Translations under genes and position numbers: made by a program | Shown here: in pieces, positions 43,613-51,177 of the stretch | How positions within the stretch are numbered: position 1 is the first letter of the stretch | How the letters are laid out: each line of letters starts with the position of its first letter | The notes under the pieces: model-generated | What the model was told of the DNA's origin: nothing | Database searches by the model: none | The model's input: only the letters and a program-made list of their open reading frames with translations | NCBI GenBank assembly: GCA_903847975.1 | Contig: CAINFC010000230.1 | Location: forward strand, 1-64,000 | DNA: 64,000 bases | Direction of reading: 5' to 3' | From: an uncultured Acidobacteriota bacterium | Lineage (GTDB): Bacteria; Acidobacteriota; UBA6911; CAINFC01

Positions 43613-43891
43613 ATGCGATTGGCGCAGGTCGTAGGTACAGTGGTATCTTCCGTAAAAAATGAACCCCTGGTGGGCAAGAAAATTCTTTTGCTCAAACACC
43701 TGGATCGCCAGGGGCAGGTTACCGGAAGCGCCTTTGTCGCTCTGGACGCGGTCGGCGCCGGCGTCGGAGAAAATGTGTTTTACGTCCGCAGCAAGGAGGC
43801 CGCCTTCCCCTTTTTTCCCCAGGAAGCGCCCACGGACGCCACCATCGTCGGAATTGTGGACCGGATTCACCATCCGCAGCCGCCATCATGA
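43613..43891 (+). CDS. BMC-P shell vertex protein, divergent copy 2
   Basis: A 92-residue EutN/CcmL-family protein. It keeps the opening MRLAQVVGTVVSSVKNEPL, the LVGKKILLLKHLD strand, FVALDAVGAGVGENVFYV and the ending TDATIVGIVDRIHH. It lacks the GSSAR pore loop of copy 1; that position reads RSKEAAFPFFPQEAPT, with extra aromatic residues. It may therefore have a special role at the shell vertex or cargo interface. It starts 65 bases after copy 1 and its stop overlaps the ATG of copy 3 (ATGA). Confidence 0.93.
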   Translation: MRLAQVVGTVVSSVKNEPLVGKKILLLKHLDRQGQVTGSAFVALDAVGAGVGENVFYVRSKEAAFPFFPQEAPTDATIVGIVDRIHHPQPPS

Positions 43892-44157
43892 TACTGGGAC
43901 GCGTCACAGGAAATGTAGTTGCCTCCCAGAAATACCGGGATTATGAGGCAACCAAGCTGCTGATCGTTCAGCCGATCGAGCTGGACGGCAGCGACTGGGG
44001 CGAAGAGGTGGTCGCGGTGGATGGCGTGGACGCAGGTCCCGGGGACCGCGTCCTCCTGGTGCAGGACGGGTTCGCCGCTTCGATGGCCGCCGGTAAATCC
44101 ATGGCGGCTATCGATATGGCGGTGATCGGGGTTGTGGATGAAGTAAAATTTTTCTAA
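43888..44157 (+). CDS. BMC-P shell vertex protein, copy 3
   Basis: An 89-residue EutN/CcmL-family pentamer protein: MILGRVTGNVVASQKYRDY, ATKLLIVQPIELDGSDWGEE (longer acidic loop than copy 1), VVAVDGVDAGPGDRVLLVQD, GFAASMAAG at the pore loop and DMAVIGVVDEVKFF at the C-terminus. Translationally coupled to copy 2 by an ATGA overlap. Eleven bases separate its stop from the dehydrogenase gene. Shells need only about a dozen pentamers; three different BMC-P genes beside one BMC-H is a composition also seen in some sugar-degrading microcompartments of Planctomycetes and Verrucomicrobia (established knowledge). Confidence 0.94.
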   Translation: MILGRVTGNVVASQKYRDYEATKLLIVQPIELDGSDWGEEVVAVDGVDAGPGDRVLLVQDGFAASMAAGKSMAAIDMAVIGVVDEVKFF

Positions 44158-44168
44158 AGCGAAATATT

Positions 44169-45164
44169 ATGACTTCCCCTGCCAGCCATGCTGTTCCCCA
44201 CATCATCGCCACCCGGCAGATTCCTGAGGAAGCATACCGGCTGCTGGCTCGCACCGGAAAAGTTCACCAGCCGCCCGGGATAGAGACATGGCCTCCCGAA
44301 AAACTGAAAAGTATCCTGAAAACGGCAGTAGCCCTCATTTGCTTTCCCGGCGACCGGATCGATGAGGAGATCATCGCCTCCGGACCGCGGCTGAAGGTCA
44401 TTGCCTGCGGCTCCGCAAGCTTCGGCAATGTCGACACCTCCTATGCCCAGGCGTGCGGCATCTGGGTGACCAATACCCCGGACATCATGACCGACGCCAC
44501 TGCCGATCTGGCTTTCGGCCTGCTGCTTTCGGCTGCCCGGCACATCGTCGCCGCCGACCGTTTTCTGCGTCAGGGCAACTTCCGCGGGTGGGATTACTTC
44601 CTCTTCCACGGAGTGCAGCTGTCCGGAAAGGTCCTCGGAATCGTCGGCATGGGGCGAATCGGCCAGGCAGTGGCGGAGCGGGCCAAAGGATTCGGCCTGA
44701 AAATCCTTTACAGCAACCGCATGAAGCTGACTGCGGAGCGGGAGCGGGAGCTGGGCGCACGCTATGTGTCTTTCGGCCAGCTGCTGCGCCGATCGGATTT
44801 CATTTCCCTGCACGTCCCGCTGACCAGCACCACCCATCACCTGATCGGAACCCCGCAGCTGGAGGTTATGAAAAAAGGAGCCATATTGATTAACACCTCG
44901 CGCGGCGGAGTGGTCAGCGAGAAAGCTCTGGCCTGGGCCCTGAAAACCGGGAGAATTGCCGCCGCGGGCCTGGACGTTTACGAGCAGGAAACTTCCCTGG
45001 AGCGCGAGCTGCTGGACCTGGACAACGTGATCCTTCTTCCTCATATCGGCAGCGCCACCGAGGAGGCCCGCCGGGAAACCGCCATGGCGGTCGTCCGGGA
45101 TGTTCTCTCGGTCCTGCGCGGAAAGCGCCCCCGGCACCCTGTTGTCGTACCGGAAAAACCTTGA
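44169..45164 (+). CDS. D-isomer-specific 2-hydroxyacid dehydrogenase
   Basis: A 331-residue NAD(P)-dependent reductase of 2-oxoacids such as glyoxylate, hydroxypyruvate or pyruvate. The dinucleotide loop is GIVGMGRIGQAVAERAKGFG (157-176), the catalytic arginine lies in INTSRGGVVSEKAL (R245), the glutamate in YEQETSLE and the histidine in LLPHIGSATEEARRE (H292). The length fits the family, so an added encapsulation peptide is not obvious, although the first ~12 residues are extra relative to the first strand. It lies 11 bases behind the shell genes and may be cargo that recycles NADH, or simply a glyoxylate/phosphoglycerate dehydrogenase. Ribosome site weak. Confidence 0.92.
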   Translation: MTSPASHAVPHIIATRQIPEEAYRLLARTGKVHQPPGIETWPPEKLKSILKTAVALICFPGDRIDEEIIASGPRLKVIACGSASFGNVDTSYAQACGIWVTNTPDIMTDATADLAFGLLLSAARHIVAADRFLRQGNFRGWDYFLFHGVQLSGKVLGIVGMGRIGQAVAERAKGFGLKILYSNRMKLTAERERELGARYVSFGQLLRRSDFISLHVPLTSTTHHLIGTPQLEVMKKGAILINTSRGGVVSEKALAWALKTGRIAAAGLDVYEQETSLERELLDLDNVILLPHIGSATEEARRETAMAVVRDVLSVLRGKRPRHPVVVPEKP

Positions 45165-45214
45165 CAATTCGAAGCGAACCTCCCCCTCAACGATTTTATT
45201 ACCTGAGAAAGCCC

Positions 45215-46264
45215 ATGAGCGCCACCCATTATCAACAGGCCGGAGTCGACCTGGAAAAGGCCGCTGCCGTGAAAAGGACGATTCTGCAGCATGTTCAGCG
45301 AACCCACACCAAGAATGTTATTCCGGCTCCCGGAGGCTTTGGCGGCCTTTTTAGTCTCGACGGCCTGGACTCGCAGGAAACCGTTCTGGTCAGCAGCGCC
45401 GACGGGGTGGGAACCAAGCTGAAAATCGCCTTTGCCACCGGGCGCCACAGCACCGTCGGACGGGACCTGGTGGCCCACTGCGTCAACGATATTCTTACCC
45501 AGGGAGCCTCTCCTCTGTTTTTTCTGGACTACCTTGCCGCTTCTGATCTGGATCCGGAAGTAGCCTCCCAGATCATTCAAGGACTTGCCGAGGAATGCCG
45601 GGTCAACGGGTGCGCTCTGATCGGCGGGGAAACCGCTCAGATGCCCGGCTTTTATCAGAGCGGAGAATACGACCTCGCCGGATTCATCGTCGGCTCGGTA
45701 TCGCGGAAGCGCCTGATCGGGCCGGCCCGGATTCAGAGCGGCAGCTTTCTGGTAGGCCTGGCTTCCAGCGGACTGCACACCAACGGCTATTCGCTGGCTC
45801 GAAGGATTCTGCTGGAAAAAGGCGGTCTGCGGCTGGAGGATCCCTTCCCCGATTCCTCCCGCTCGGTAGCCGACGAGCTTTTGCAGGTTCATCGCAGCTA
45901 TTACCCCGTATTGGAGCCGCTGCTCGGCCGCCAGTGCGTCCTGGCAGCCGCCCACATCACCGGGGGCGGAATCACGGAAAACCTGCCCCGGGTCCTGCCC
46001 GCCGGTTTCTGCGCCCACGTCTACCGGGGCAGCTGGCCGGTCCTTCCCGTATTCGAGGTCCTTGCCACAATGGGGCAGGTGGAAACGGAAGAGATGTACC
46101 GGGTATTCAATATGGGCATCGGCATGATCCTGGTGATAGCTCCGGAAAAGCTGGCCGTCGCCCAGGACCTTTTAAAGAAGGCAGGGGAGCCGCACTACAT
46201 GATCGGGGAAGTGGTCCGGGGCGACACCCGGGTGATTTACGATCGGGCTCAGAATCCGGCATGA
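45215..46264 (+). CDS. purM: Phosphoribosylformylglycinamidine cyclo-ligase
   Basis: ATP-dependent ring closure of FGAM to AIR, step five of purine synthesis. The 349 residues have the PurM layout: MSATHYQQAGVDLEKA at the N-terminus, NVIPAPGGFGGLF, LVSSADGVGTKLKIAF, GRDLVAHCVNDILTQGASPL, CALIGGETAQMPGFY (catalytic/metal region), and HITGGGITENLPRVLP. The ATG at 45215 is used because it starts the conserved N-terminus; the frame is open 18 codons further upstream without a ribosome site. It overlaps purN by four bases (ATGA), a standard purMN pair. Confidence 0.96.
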   Translation: MSATHYQQAGVDLEKAAAVKRTILQHVQRTHTKNVIPAPGGFGGLFSLDGLDSQETVLVSSADGVGTKLKIAFATGRHSTVGRDLVAHCVNDILTQGASPLFFLDYLAASDLDPEVASQIIQGLAEECRVNGCALIGGETAQMPGFYQSGEYDLAGFIVGSVSRKRLIGPARIQSGSFLVGLASSGLHTNGYSLARRILLEKGGLRLEDPFPDSSRSVADELLQVHRSYYPVLEPLLGRQCVLAAAHITGGGITENLPRVLPAGFCAHVYRGSWPVLPVFEVLATMGQVETEEMYRVFNMGIGMILVIAPEKLAVAQDLLKKAGEPHYMIGEVVRGDTRVIYDRAQNPA

Positions 46265-46914
46265 TCGGAAAGCGTCGGAAAGGCCCTGGGGAGCTTTCAG
46301 GCCCGGGAAATTCCCGCCGGCTGGGTATCCTCCTGTCCGGCCGGGGGTCGAATTTCCAGGCGATATGCCAGGCCATCCGCAGGGGGGAGCTGAAGGCGGA
46401 AATTGCCTGCGTCATCAGTAATGTCGAAAACGCCCCCGGTCTGGAATTCGCCCGAAACCAGGGGCTGCCCTCTTTTTTCCTGGATCATCGCCAGAGCAGC
46501 CGCGAGGAATTCGACGGCCGGATGATTCAGCTTCTTCGCGACCATCGGGTCGATCTGGTCTGCCTCGCCGGTTTCATGCGGCTTCTTTCGCCACGTTTTG
46601 TCGAAACCTTCCCGAACCGCATTCTCAATATTCATCCCTCCCTTCTGCCGGCCTTTCCCGGGCTCCATGCCCAGCGCCAGGCGCTGGAATACGGCGTCAA
46701 GTATTCCGGCTGCACCGTGCATTTCGTCGATTGCGGACTGGACTCCGGGCCGATCATCCTCCAGGCGGTTGTTCCCGTGAAAGACGGCGATACCGAGGAG
46801 TCCCTGTCCGCCAGAATCCTGGCCGAAGAGCACAGGCTCTACTGCCGCGCCATCCGGGCAGTGCTCCGGGGCCGGCACCGGCTCACCGGCAAGAGATTCA
46901 TCCGGGAGCTCTGA
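46261..46914 (+). CDS. purN: Phosphoribosylglycinamide formyltransferase
   Basis: Transfers a formyl group from 10-formyltetrahydrofolate to GAR, step three of purine synthesis. In 217 residues the GART fold is clear: RLGILLSGRGSNFQAI (GAR phosphate loop), VISNVENAPGLEFA, LAGFMRLLSPRF, and the catalytic LNIHPSLLPAFPGLHAQRQA with the Asn-His pair, then CTVHFVDCGLDSGPII, where the family's catalytic aspartate sits. The first ~20 residues before RLGILL are basic and extra. The ATG is coupled to the purM stop. The ORF is open far upstream in this frame, but that part lies over purM. Confidence 0.95.
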   Translation: MIGKRRKGPGELSGPGNSRRLGILLSGRGSNFQAICQAIRRGELKAEIACVISNVENAPGLEFARNQGLPSFFLDHRQSSREEFDGRMIQLLRDHRVDLVCLAGFMRLLSPRFVETFPNRILNIHPSLLPAFPGLHAQRQALEYGVKYSGCTVHFVDCGLDSGPIILQAVVPVKDGDTEESLSARILAEEHRLYCRAIRAVLRGRHRLTGKRFIREL

Positions 46915-47013
46915 AGCCGTTTACGTTCCGTTTCCCCTGCTGCCTCCCCCTCCGCAGGAAATTTCCGGCTGTTTAAGTTATATTATGAAGGATAAATATT
47001 TGAGGTAAGTAAC

Positions 47014-47907
47014 ATGATAAAAAGAATGTTTCTTTTTCTGGCAACCAATATCGCCGTGCTTCTGGTCCTGTCGTTTGCCGTGCGGCTCCTGGGCGTGGAC
47101 CGCTTTCTGGGGGGTTCCGGCATTCAGCTCATGCCCCTGCTGGTCCTGGCCTCCATTATGGGATTTGCGGGAAGCTTCATTTCCCTGGCCATCTCCAAGT
47201 GGATGGCCAAAAGCGCCTATGGGATCCAGGTAATCGAGAATCCTTCCGGAGCAACGGAACAGTGGCTCTACAATACCGTCCAGCAGCAGAGCAAGCTGGC
47301 CAACATTCCCATGCCGGAAGTTGGCATTTACGATAGCCCGGAGGCCAATGCCTTTGCCACCGGGCCCAGCAGGAAAAATTCCATCGTGGCCGTCAGCACC
47401 GGATTGCTGCAGCAGATGTCCCGCACCCAGGTGGAGGGAGTCCTGGCTCACGAAGTCTCCCATATCGCCAACGGCGACATGGTTACCATGACTCTCATCC
47501 AGGGGATCGTCAACACCTTCGTGATTTTTCTTTCCCGGCTGGTGGGCTACTTTCTCGACCGGGTGGTTTTCAAAAACGAAGAGAGAATCGGTATGGGCTA
47601 CTACCTCGGGGTGATGATTTCCCAGGTGGTTTTCGGCATCCTGGCCAGCATCGTGGTTCTTTCCTTCTCACGGAAGCGGGAATTTGCCGCGGATGCCGAT
47701 GCGGCCCGGCTTTGGGGCAAAAGCTCCATGATCGAAGCCCTCGAGCAGCTGGTGCGGATCACTTCCCGGGGCACGGTGCTCGACGACCGCTCCAAGGCGC
47801 TGGCCTCCTTCAAGATTCATCATGGCCAGCGCAGGGGACTGGCCGCGCTGCTGGCCTCCCACCCGCCGCTGGAAGACCGTATTGAGGCGCTGCGCCGCCT
47901 CCCCTAG
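47014..47907 (+). CDS. htpX: Membrane zinc metalloprotease HtpX
   Basis: Stress-associated protease that degrades misfolded inner-membrane proteins. The 297 residues show two N-terminal transmembrane helices (LATNIAVLLVLSFAVRLLG; LMPLLVLASIMGFAGSFISL), the cytosolic zinc site HEVSHIANGD (H146, E147, H150), two further helices, and the third-ligand region REFAADADAARLWG, then SHPPLEDRIEAL at the end. All are as in E. coli HtpX. GAGGT lies seven bases before the ATG. The 99-base gap upstream contains no hairpin with a T-tract. Confidence 0.96.
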   Translation: MIKRMFLFLATNIAVLLVLSFAVRLLGVDRFLGGSGIQLMPLLVLASIMGFAGSFISLAISKWMAKSAYGIQVIENPSGATEQWLYNTVQQQSKLANIPMPEVGIYDSPEANAFATGPSRKNSIVAVSTGLLQQMSRTQVEGVLAHEVSHIANGDMVTMTLIQGIVNTFVIFLSRLVGYFLDRVVFKNEERIGMGYYLGVMISQVVFGILASIVVLSFSRKREFAADADAARLWGKSSMIEALEQLVRITSRGTVLDDRSKALASFKIHHGQRRGLAALLASHPPLEDRIEALRRLP

Positions 47908-47918
47908 GAACAGCACCG

Positions 47919-48425
47919 ATGACCCGAAAATACCTGATCCGGGATGCCTGGGCCCTGGCTCTGCTGGTGATCGGCGGCAGCGCCTGCGGACTGCTCTATA
48001 ACCGCCGGTTGCTGCAGGAAACCTTTTTCTCCGGGCCCGGGCCCGCAGCCGCCCCGGCAGCCATGGAGGAGGGGATCAAGGATATCAGCCTGGCAGAAGC
48101 CAAATCTCATTTCGACCGGAAATCGGCTCTTTTTGTCGATGCCCGACGGGATCTCTTCTACCGCCAGGAGCGCATCTCCTCCGCAGTCTGCCTGCCGTTT
48201 TCCCAGTACGAAAAATATGAGGGGGCTTTCGAAAAGCAGGTGGCCAAGGATACAGCCATGATTCTCTACTGCAGCGGCTACGGCTGCGAGGACAGCCACC
48301 AGCTGGCCAAACGGCTGCAGGAAAAAGGATATCGGCGCATGGCGGTCTTCTACGGCGGCTTTCCGGAATGGAAGCAGGCCGGGTATCCGACCGAAAGCTC
48401 CCCGGCGGCTCCTCCTCCTCCCTGA
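47919..48425 (+). CDS. Membrane-anchored rhodanese-like protein
   Basis: A 168-residue protein with one N-terminal transmembrane anchor (ALALLVIGGSACGLLYN) and a periplasmic rhodanese domain: LFVDARRDLFYRQERI, the SSAVCLPFSQYE turn, and the active-site loop YCSGYGCEDS with catalytic cysteine C118, then GFPEWKQAGYP. Rhodaneses move sulfane sulfur or act in redox relay. A second cysteine (C123) in the loop is notable. It begins 11 bases after htpX and is followed 10 bases later by a MauE-like gene, suggesting one unit for thiol or sulfur handling at the membrane. Confidence 0.88.
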   Translation: MTRKYLIRDAWALALLVIGGSACGLLYNRRLLQETFFSGPGPAAAPAAMEEGIKDISLAEAKSHFDRKSALFVDARRDLFYRQERISSAVCLPFSQYEKYEGAFEKQVAKDTAMILYCSGYGCEDSHQLAKRLQEKGYRRMAVFYGGFPEWKQAGYPTESSPAAPPPP

Positions 48426-48435
48426 AGACGGACTT

Positions 48436-48882
48436 ATGAAGCGAAAGAACCTTTTCCACCTCCTGGCCCGGATCGCATTGGGCGGCATTTTTGTAGTCTC
48501 CGGTTTCCTGAAAATACCGAGCGCGCTGGATTTTGCCCACAATGTGGCCAGCTACCAGATTCTTCCCCACGCGGCCAACATCCTGGCTGCGGCGACCCTC
48601 CCCTGGATCGAGCTGTTCTGCGGTCTGCTGCTGGTGGTTGGGTACCGGGTCCGGGCCTGCGCTTTCTTCACTTTCGCCCTGATGCTGCTGTTCCTGGCTT
48701 CGATGGGCTCCGCCATCTGGCGCGGGCTGGAAATCGACTGCGGCTGCTTCCAGCCGGGGAAAAGCGAGGTCCCCACGCCGCTCTGGGTTTCCGTGGTGCG
48801 CGACCTGGGCTTCCTGGCGCTTTCCGTATGGGTTCTCTGGGCCTATCGCCGCGGCGAAGACCGATTGCCCCCGGCATCCTAG
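48436..48882 (+). CDS. DoxX/MauE-family membrane protein
   Basis: A 148-residue protein with four transmembrane helices: ARIALGGIFVVSGFLKI, ANILAAATLPWIELFCGLLLVVG, CAFFTFALMLLFLASMGSAIW and LGFLALSVWVLWAYR. The conserved motif IDCGCFQ between helices three and four is the hallmark of the MauE-like subgroup, which supports disulfide chemistry in the periplasm. Together with the rhodanese just upstream it suggests quinone-linked thiol oxidation, an inference only. It is the last gene of the htpX cluster; a family A repeat follows after ~120 bases. Confidence 0.87.
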   Translation: MKRKNLFHLLARIALGGIFVVSGFLKIPSALDFAHNVASYQILPHAANILAAATLPWIELFCGLLLVVGYRVRACAFFTFALMLLFLASMGSAIWRGLEIDCGCFQPGKSEVPTPLWVSVVRDLGFLALSVWVLWAYRRGEDRLPPAS

Positions 48883-49000
48883 ACGCCTTCCTCATCTCGC
48901 TCCGGAAGGGTTGTCCCGTCCGAACACCTTTGGGCACCTTCCTCTTTGTTGCAAAAAGTCCGGAATCGACCCGCAACCATCTCCCAAAAAAAATCTGTAT

Positions 49001-49050
49001 GGAGTACAAGCTGGCGTGGCACAAGCGGAATTCCACTCGCTGCGCGCACA
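49001..49050 (-). repeat. Dispersed hairpin repeat, family A, copy 3 (partial, inverted)
   Basis: GGAGTACAAGCTGGCGTGGC ACAAGCGGAATTCCACTCGC TGCGCGCAC reads as the reverse complement of the repeat at 59672-59737 with a few changes. Only about 50 of the ~66 bases are preserved; the far arm is replaced by unrelated sequence. It lies in the gap between the MauE-like gene and the second kinase. Confidence 0.6.
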
Positions 49051-49159
49051 CGGAATCCTATACGCTATACGGTTTTGTTTTGTGGGCCCTTTTTCGGGTG
49101 TGGTTGGAAAGAGGCCTTTCCCCGACGGAAATCAGCCGGCAAGTCGCGGCGCGCCGGCG

Positions 49160-51130
49160 TCAGGGCTGCTGCTTCAGGAAATTCTGCAGCAGCGATTCGT
49201 AGGCCTTGCGCAGCTGCTCCTTATCCGCCTGCCCTTCCGCTTCATAGTTGATTTCCCGGCCGGCCTTGAGCTGCAGGCTCAGCCGGAAGCGCCCCGATGC
49301 ATCCCGCCAGTTGAGCCGGCCCACTTCCCCCAGCGGCACCTTGCTGTAATGATTCCCTTTCTGAGGAAAATATTCCAGGCTGTCGGTGGTGATGATCAGC
49401 GTACCCTGGCACCCGCCCACGAGGTGGTCGTGGGTGACCGGAATTCGCCAGACTGTCGGTAAAAGCGCAGAGGTATCGGCTTTCCTGTCATCGGTGGCAG
49501 AGGCCGGGGCGGAAGCCGCGTTGGATTTGGGGTCCACCGTGGTTGGCGGAGCGGCCGGCTCGGAGGTCGTGGTCACCGGGACGGACCCCGACGATGCCGA
49601 GGATCCGCCCTTACCGGCAGGTCCTTTGGGACTGTTTTGCGGAGCAATGATCACCTGGATAGGACTCTTGCCCTTGCCCGCTGCTCCTGCCTTGCTTTCT
49701 GCCACTGCAGCCAGGGTTGTGGTCGGAGCCGTGGTGGTGCTGCTGCTTTCTTCCGCCGCCGGCAAAGTGGAAGTGGAAAGCTCGGCACCGGAGGAAACCG
49801 CTTCGGTGACCGGAGGCTGGTTCTGGGCCGCGTCCTCTTCCTTTCCACGGCCGGGCCCCCACAGGACCGCAGCGATGACGATGGCCAGAACCAGGACCAG
49901 CCCGCCCAGCACCGGCACCAGAGTTTTCGGAGACAGCCCGGGGGAAACGGGAGCGGGTGCCTCCGCCAAATCAGCAGAGGCCGTCGGGCTCTCCTCCGCT
50001 TCCGCGGCCAGGGGAGCAGGTGCCTTGGAAGAAGCAACCGGTACGGCAGCGGGATGCGGCAATGGCGCGATCGGAGCCGGGGCACGCCTCGCCGGAGTGG
50101 GCGTCGGAGCCGGGACCGGGGCCGGAGGAGCGGAAGCGATCGGAGCGACCGGCGGCGGGCCGATCGGACCGGAAGCCGCGGCAGTGCGAGCCGGGCCGGA
50201 CGGGGCCGCAGCCGTCGGGACGGCAGGCGCTGCCTGCCTGGGAACGGATTTAAGCTCCAGGGAGATCGTGGACTCCTCCTCCAGGTCCGCCAGAGCCTGC
50301 TTGGGCTGGGAAACCAGCAGGGCGGACAGCTCCTTTTCCATGGCCGCACAGTCGGAGTAGCGGTCTTCCGGCCTCTTGGCCATAGCCTTGAACAGAATCC
50401 CATCCATCTGCGGGGGAAAGAGCGTCGAATCGATTTTCAGAGGAGCGTACGGCTCGTGCATGATTTTGTAAATGACCGTCGTCGGATGTTCCCCTTCGAA
50501 CGGCAAACGCCCGGCCAGAATCTGGTACAGGACCACCCCGGCAGAAAAAATATCGGAACGGCGATCGACCTTCTCCCCGGTAATCTGCTCCGGAGACATG
50601 TAGCTGGGGGTACCCAGGACGTGGCCGACATTGGTGAGCTGGGAAGAGTCCAGCTTGGCGATACCGAAATCCACCAGCTTGACCACGTCATTGTCAGTCA
50701 CCATGATGTTTCCCGGCTTGATGTCCCGGTGGATGATGTTGTGCTTGTGAGCGTAACCAAGGCCGCTCAGCACCTGGGTCATGAGCCGCACCACCCGGTC
50801 CAGCGGCAGCGGGAACTCGCGCTTGAGCAGGGATCCCAGCGTCTGCCCTTCGATGAACTCCATGGCAATAAAGGGGGCACCCTCCGCCTCGCCGACGTCA
50901 TAGATGACCGCGATGTTTCCGTGCATCAGCCGTCCCGCGGCCTGGGCCTCACGCAGGAAGCGCTGCGTGTATTCCTGCTGGGTAACGTTGGTAAAAGCAC
51001 CCAGAGATTTCATCAGCTTGATGGCTACCATCCGGCCGATGACCGGATCCTGGGCCAGATAAGCAACGCTCTGCCCGCCTTGCCCGAGCTCTCGAATGAT
51101 TTCGTATCGTCCTGCCTTTTGGATACTCAT
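49160..51130 (-). CDS. Ser/Thr protein kinase with linker, TM helix and C-terminal domain
   Basis: A 656-residue Hanks-type kinase. Kinase domain, residues ~8-275: glycine loop GQGGQSVAY (the usual M-G is replaced by Q-S), VAIKLM, HRDIKPGNIM, DFGIAK and SPEQITGEKVDRRSDIFS. A ~120-residue Pro/Ala-rich linker follows, then one transmembrane helix (LVPVLGGLVLVLAIVIAAVLWG), a Ser/Thr/Ala/Pro-rich low-complexity segment, and a ~115-residue beta-rich terminal domain (RIPVTHDHLVGGCQGTLIIT, KVPLGEVGRLNW) that looks like a PH/bacterial PH-like fold. The start ATG has no good ribosome site. Ligand and substrates unknown. Confidence 0.92.
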   Translation of the reverse strand: MSIQKAGRYEIIRELGQGGQSVAYLAQDPVIGRMVAIKLMKSLGAFTNVTQQEYTQRFLREAQAAGRLMHGNIAVIYDVGEAEGAPFIAMEFIEGQTLGSLLKREFPLPLDRVVRLMTQVLSGLGYAHKHNIIHRDIKPGNIMVTDNDVVKLVDFGIAKLDSSQLTNVGHVLGTPSYMSPEQITGEKVDRRSDIFSAGVVLYQILAGRLPFEGEHPTTVIYKIMHEPYAPLKIDSTLFPPQMDGILFKAMAKRPEDRYSDCAAMEKELSALLVSQPKQALADLEEESTISLELKSVPRQAAPAVPTAAAPSGPARTAAASGPIGPPPVAPIASAPPAPVPAPTPTPARRAPAPIAPLPHPAAVPVASSKAPAPLAAEAEESPTASADLAEAPAPVSPGLSPKTLVPVLGGLVLVLAIVIAAVLWGPGRGKEEDAAQNQPPVTEAVSSGAELSTSTLPAAEESSSTTTAPTTTLAAVAESKAGAAGKGKSPIQVIIAPQNSPKGPAGKGGSSASSGSVPVTTTSEPAAPPTTVDPKSNAASAPASATDDRKADTSALLPTVWRIPVTHDHLVGGCQGTLIITTDSLEYFPQKGNHYSKVPLGEVGRLNWRDASGRFRLSLQLKAGREINYEAEGQADKEQLRKAYESLLQNFLKQQP

Positions 51131-51177
51131 GGCTGGAATTTTAACCTTTCCCTACTTCGCCCGGAATATCGGAAATA

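Noticed and set aside
45595-46260. Long upstream extension of purN
   Set aside because: The frame is open over purM, but the GART fold begins after ATG 46261, which is coupled to the purM stop.
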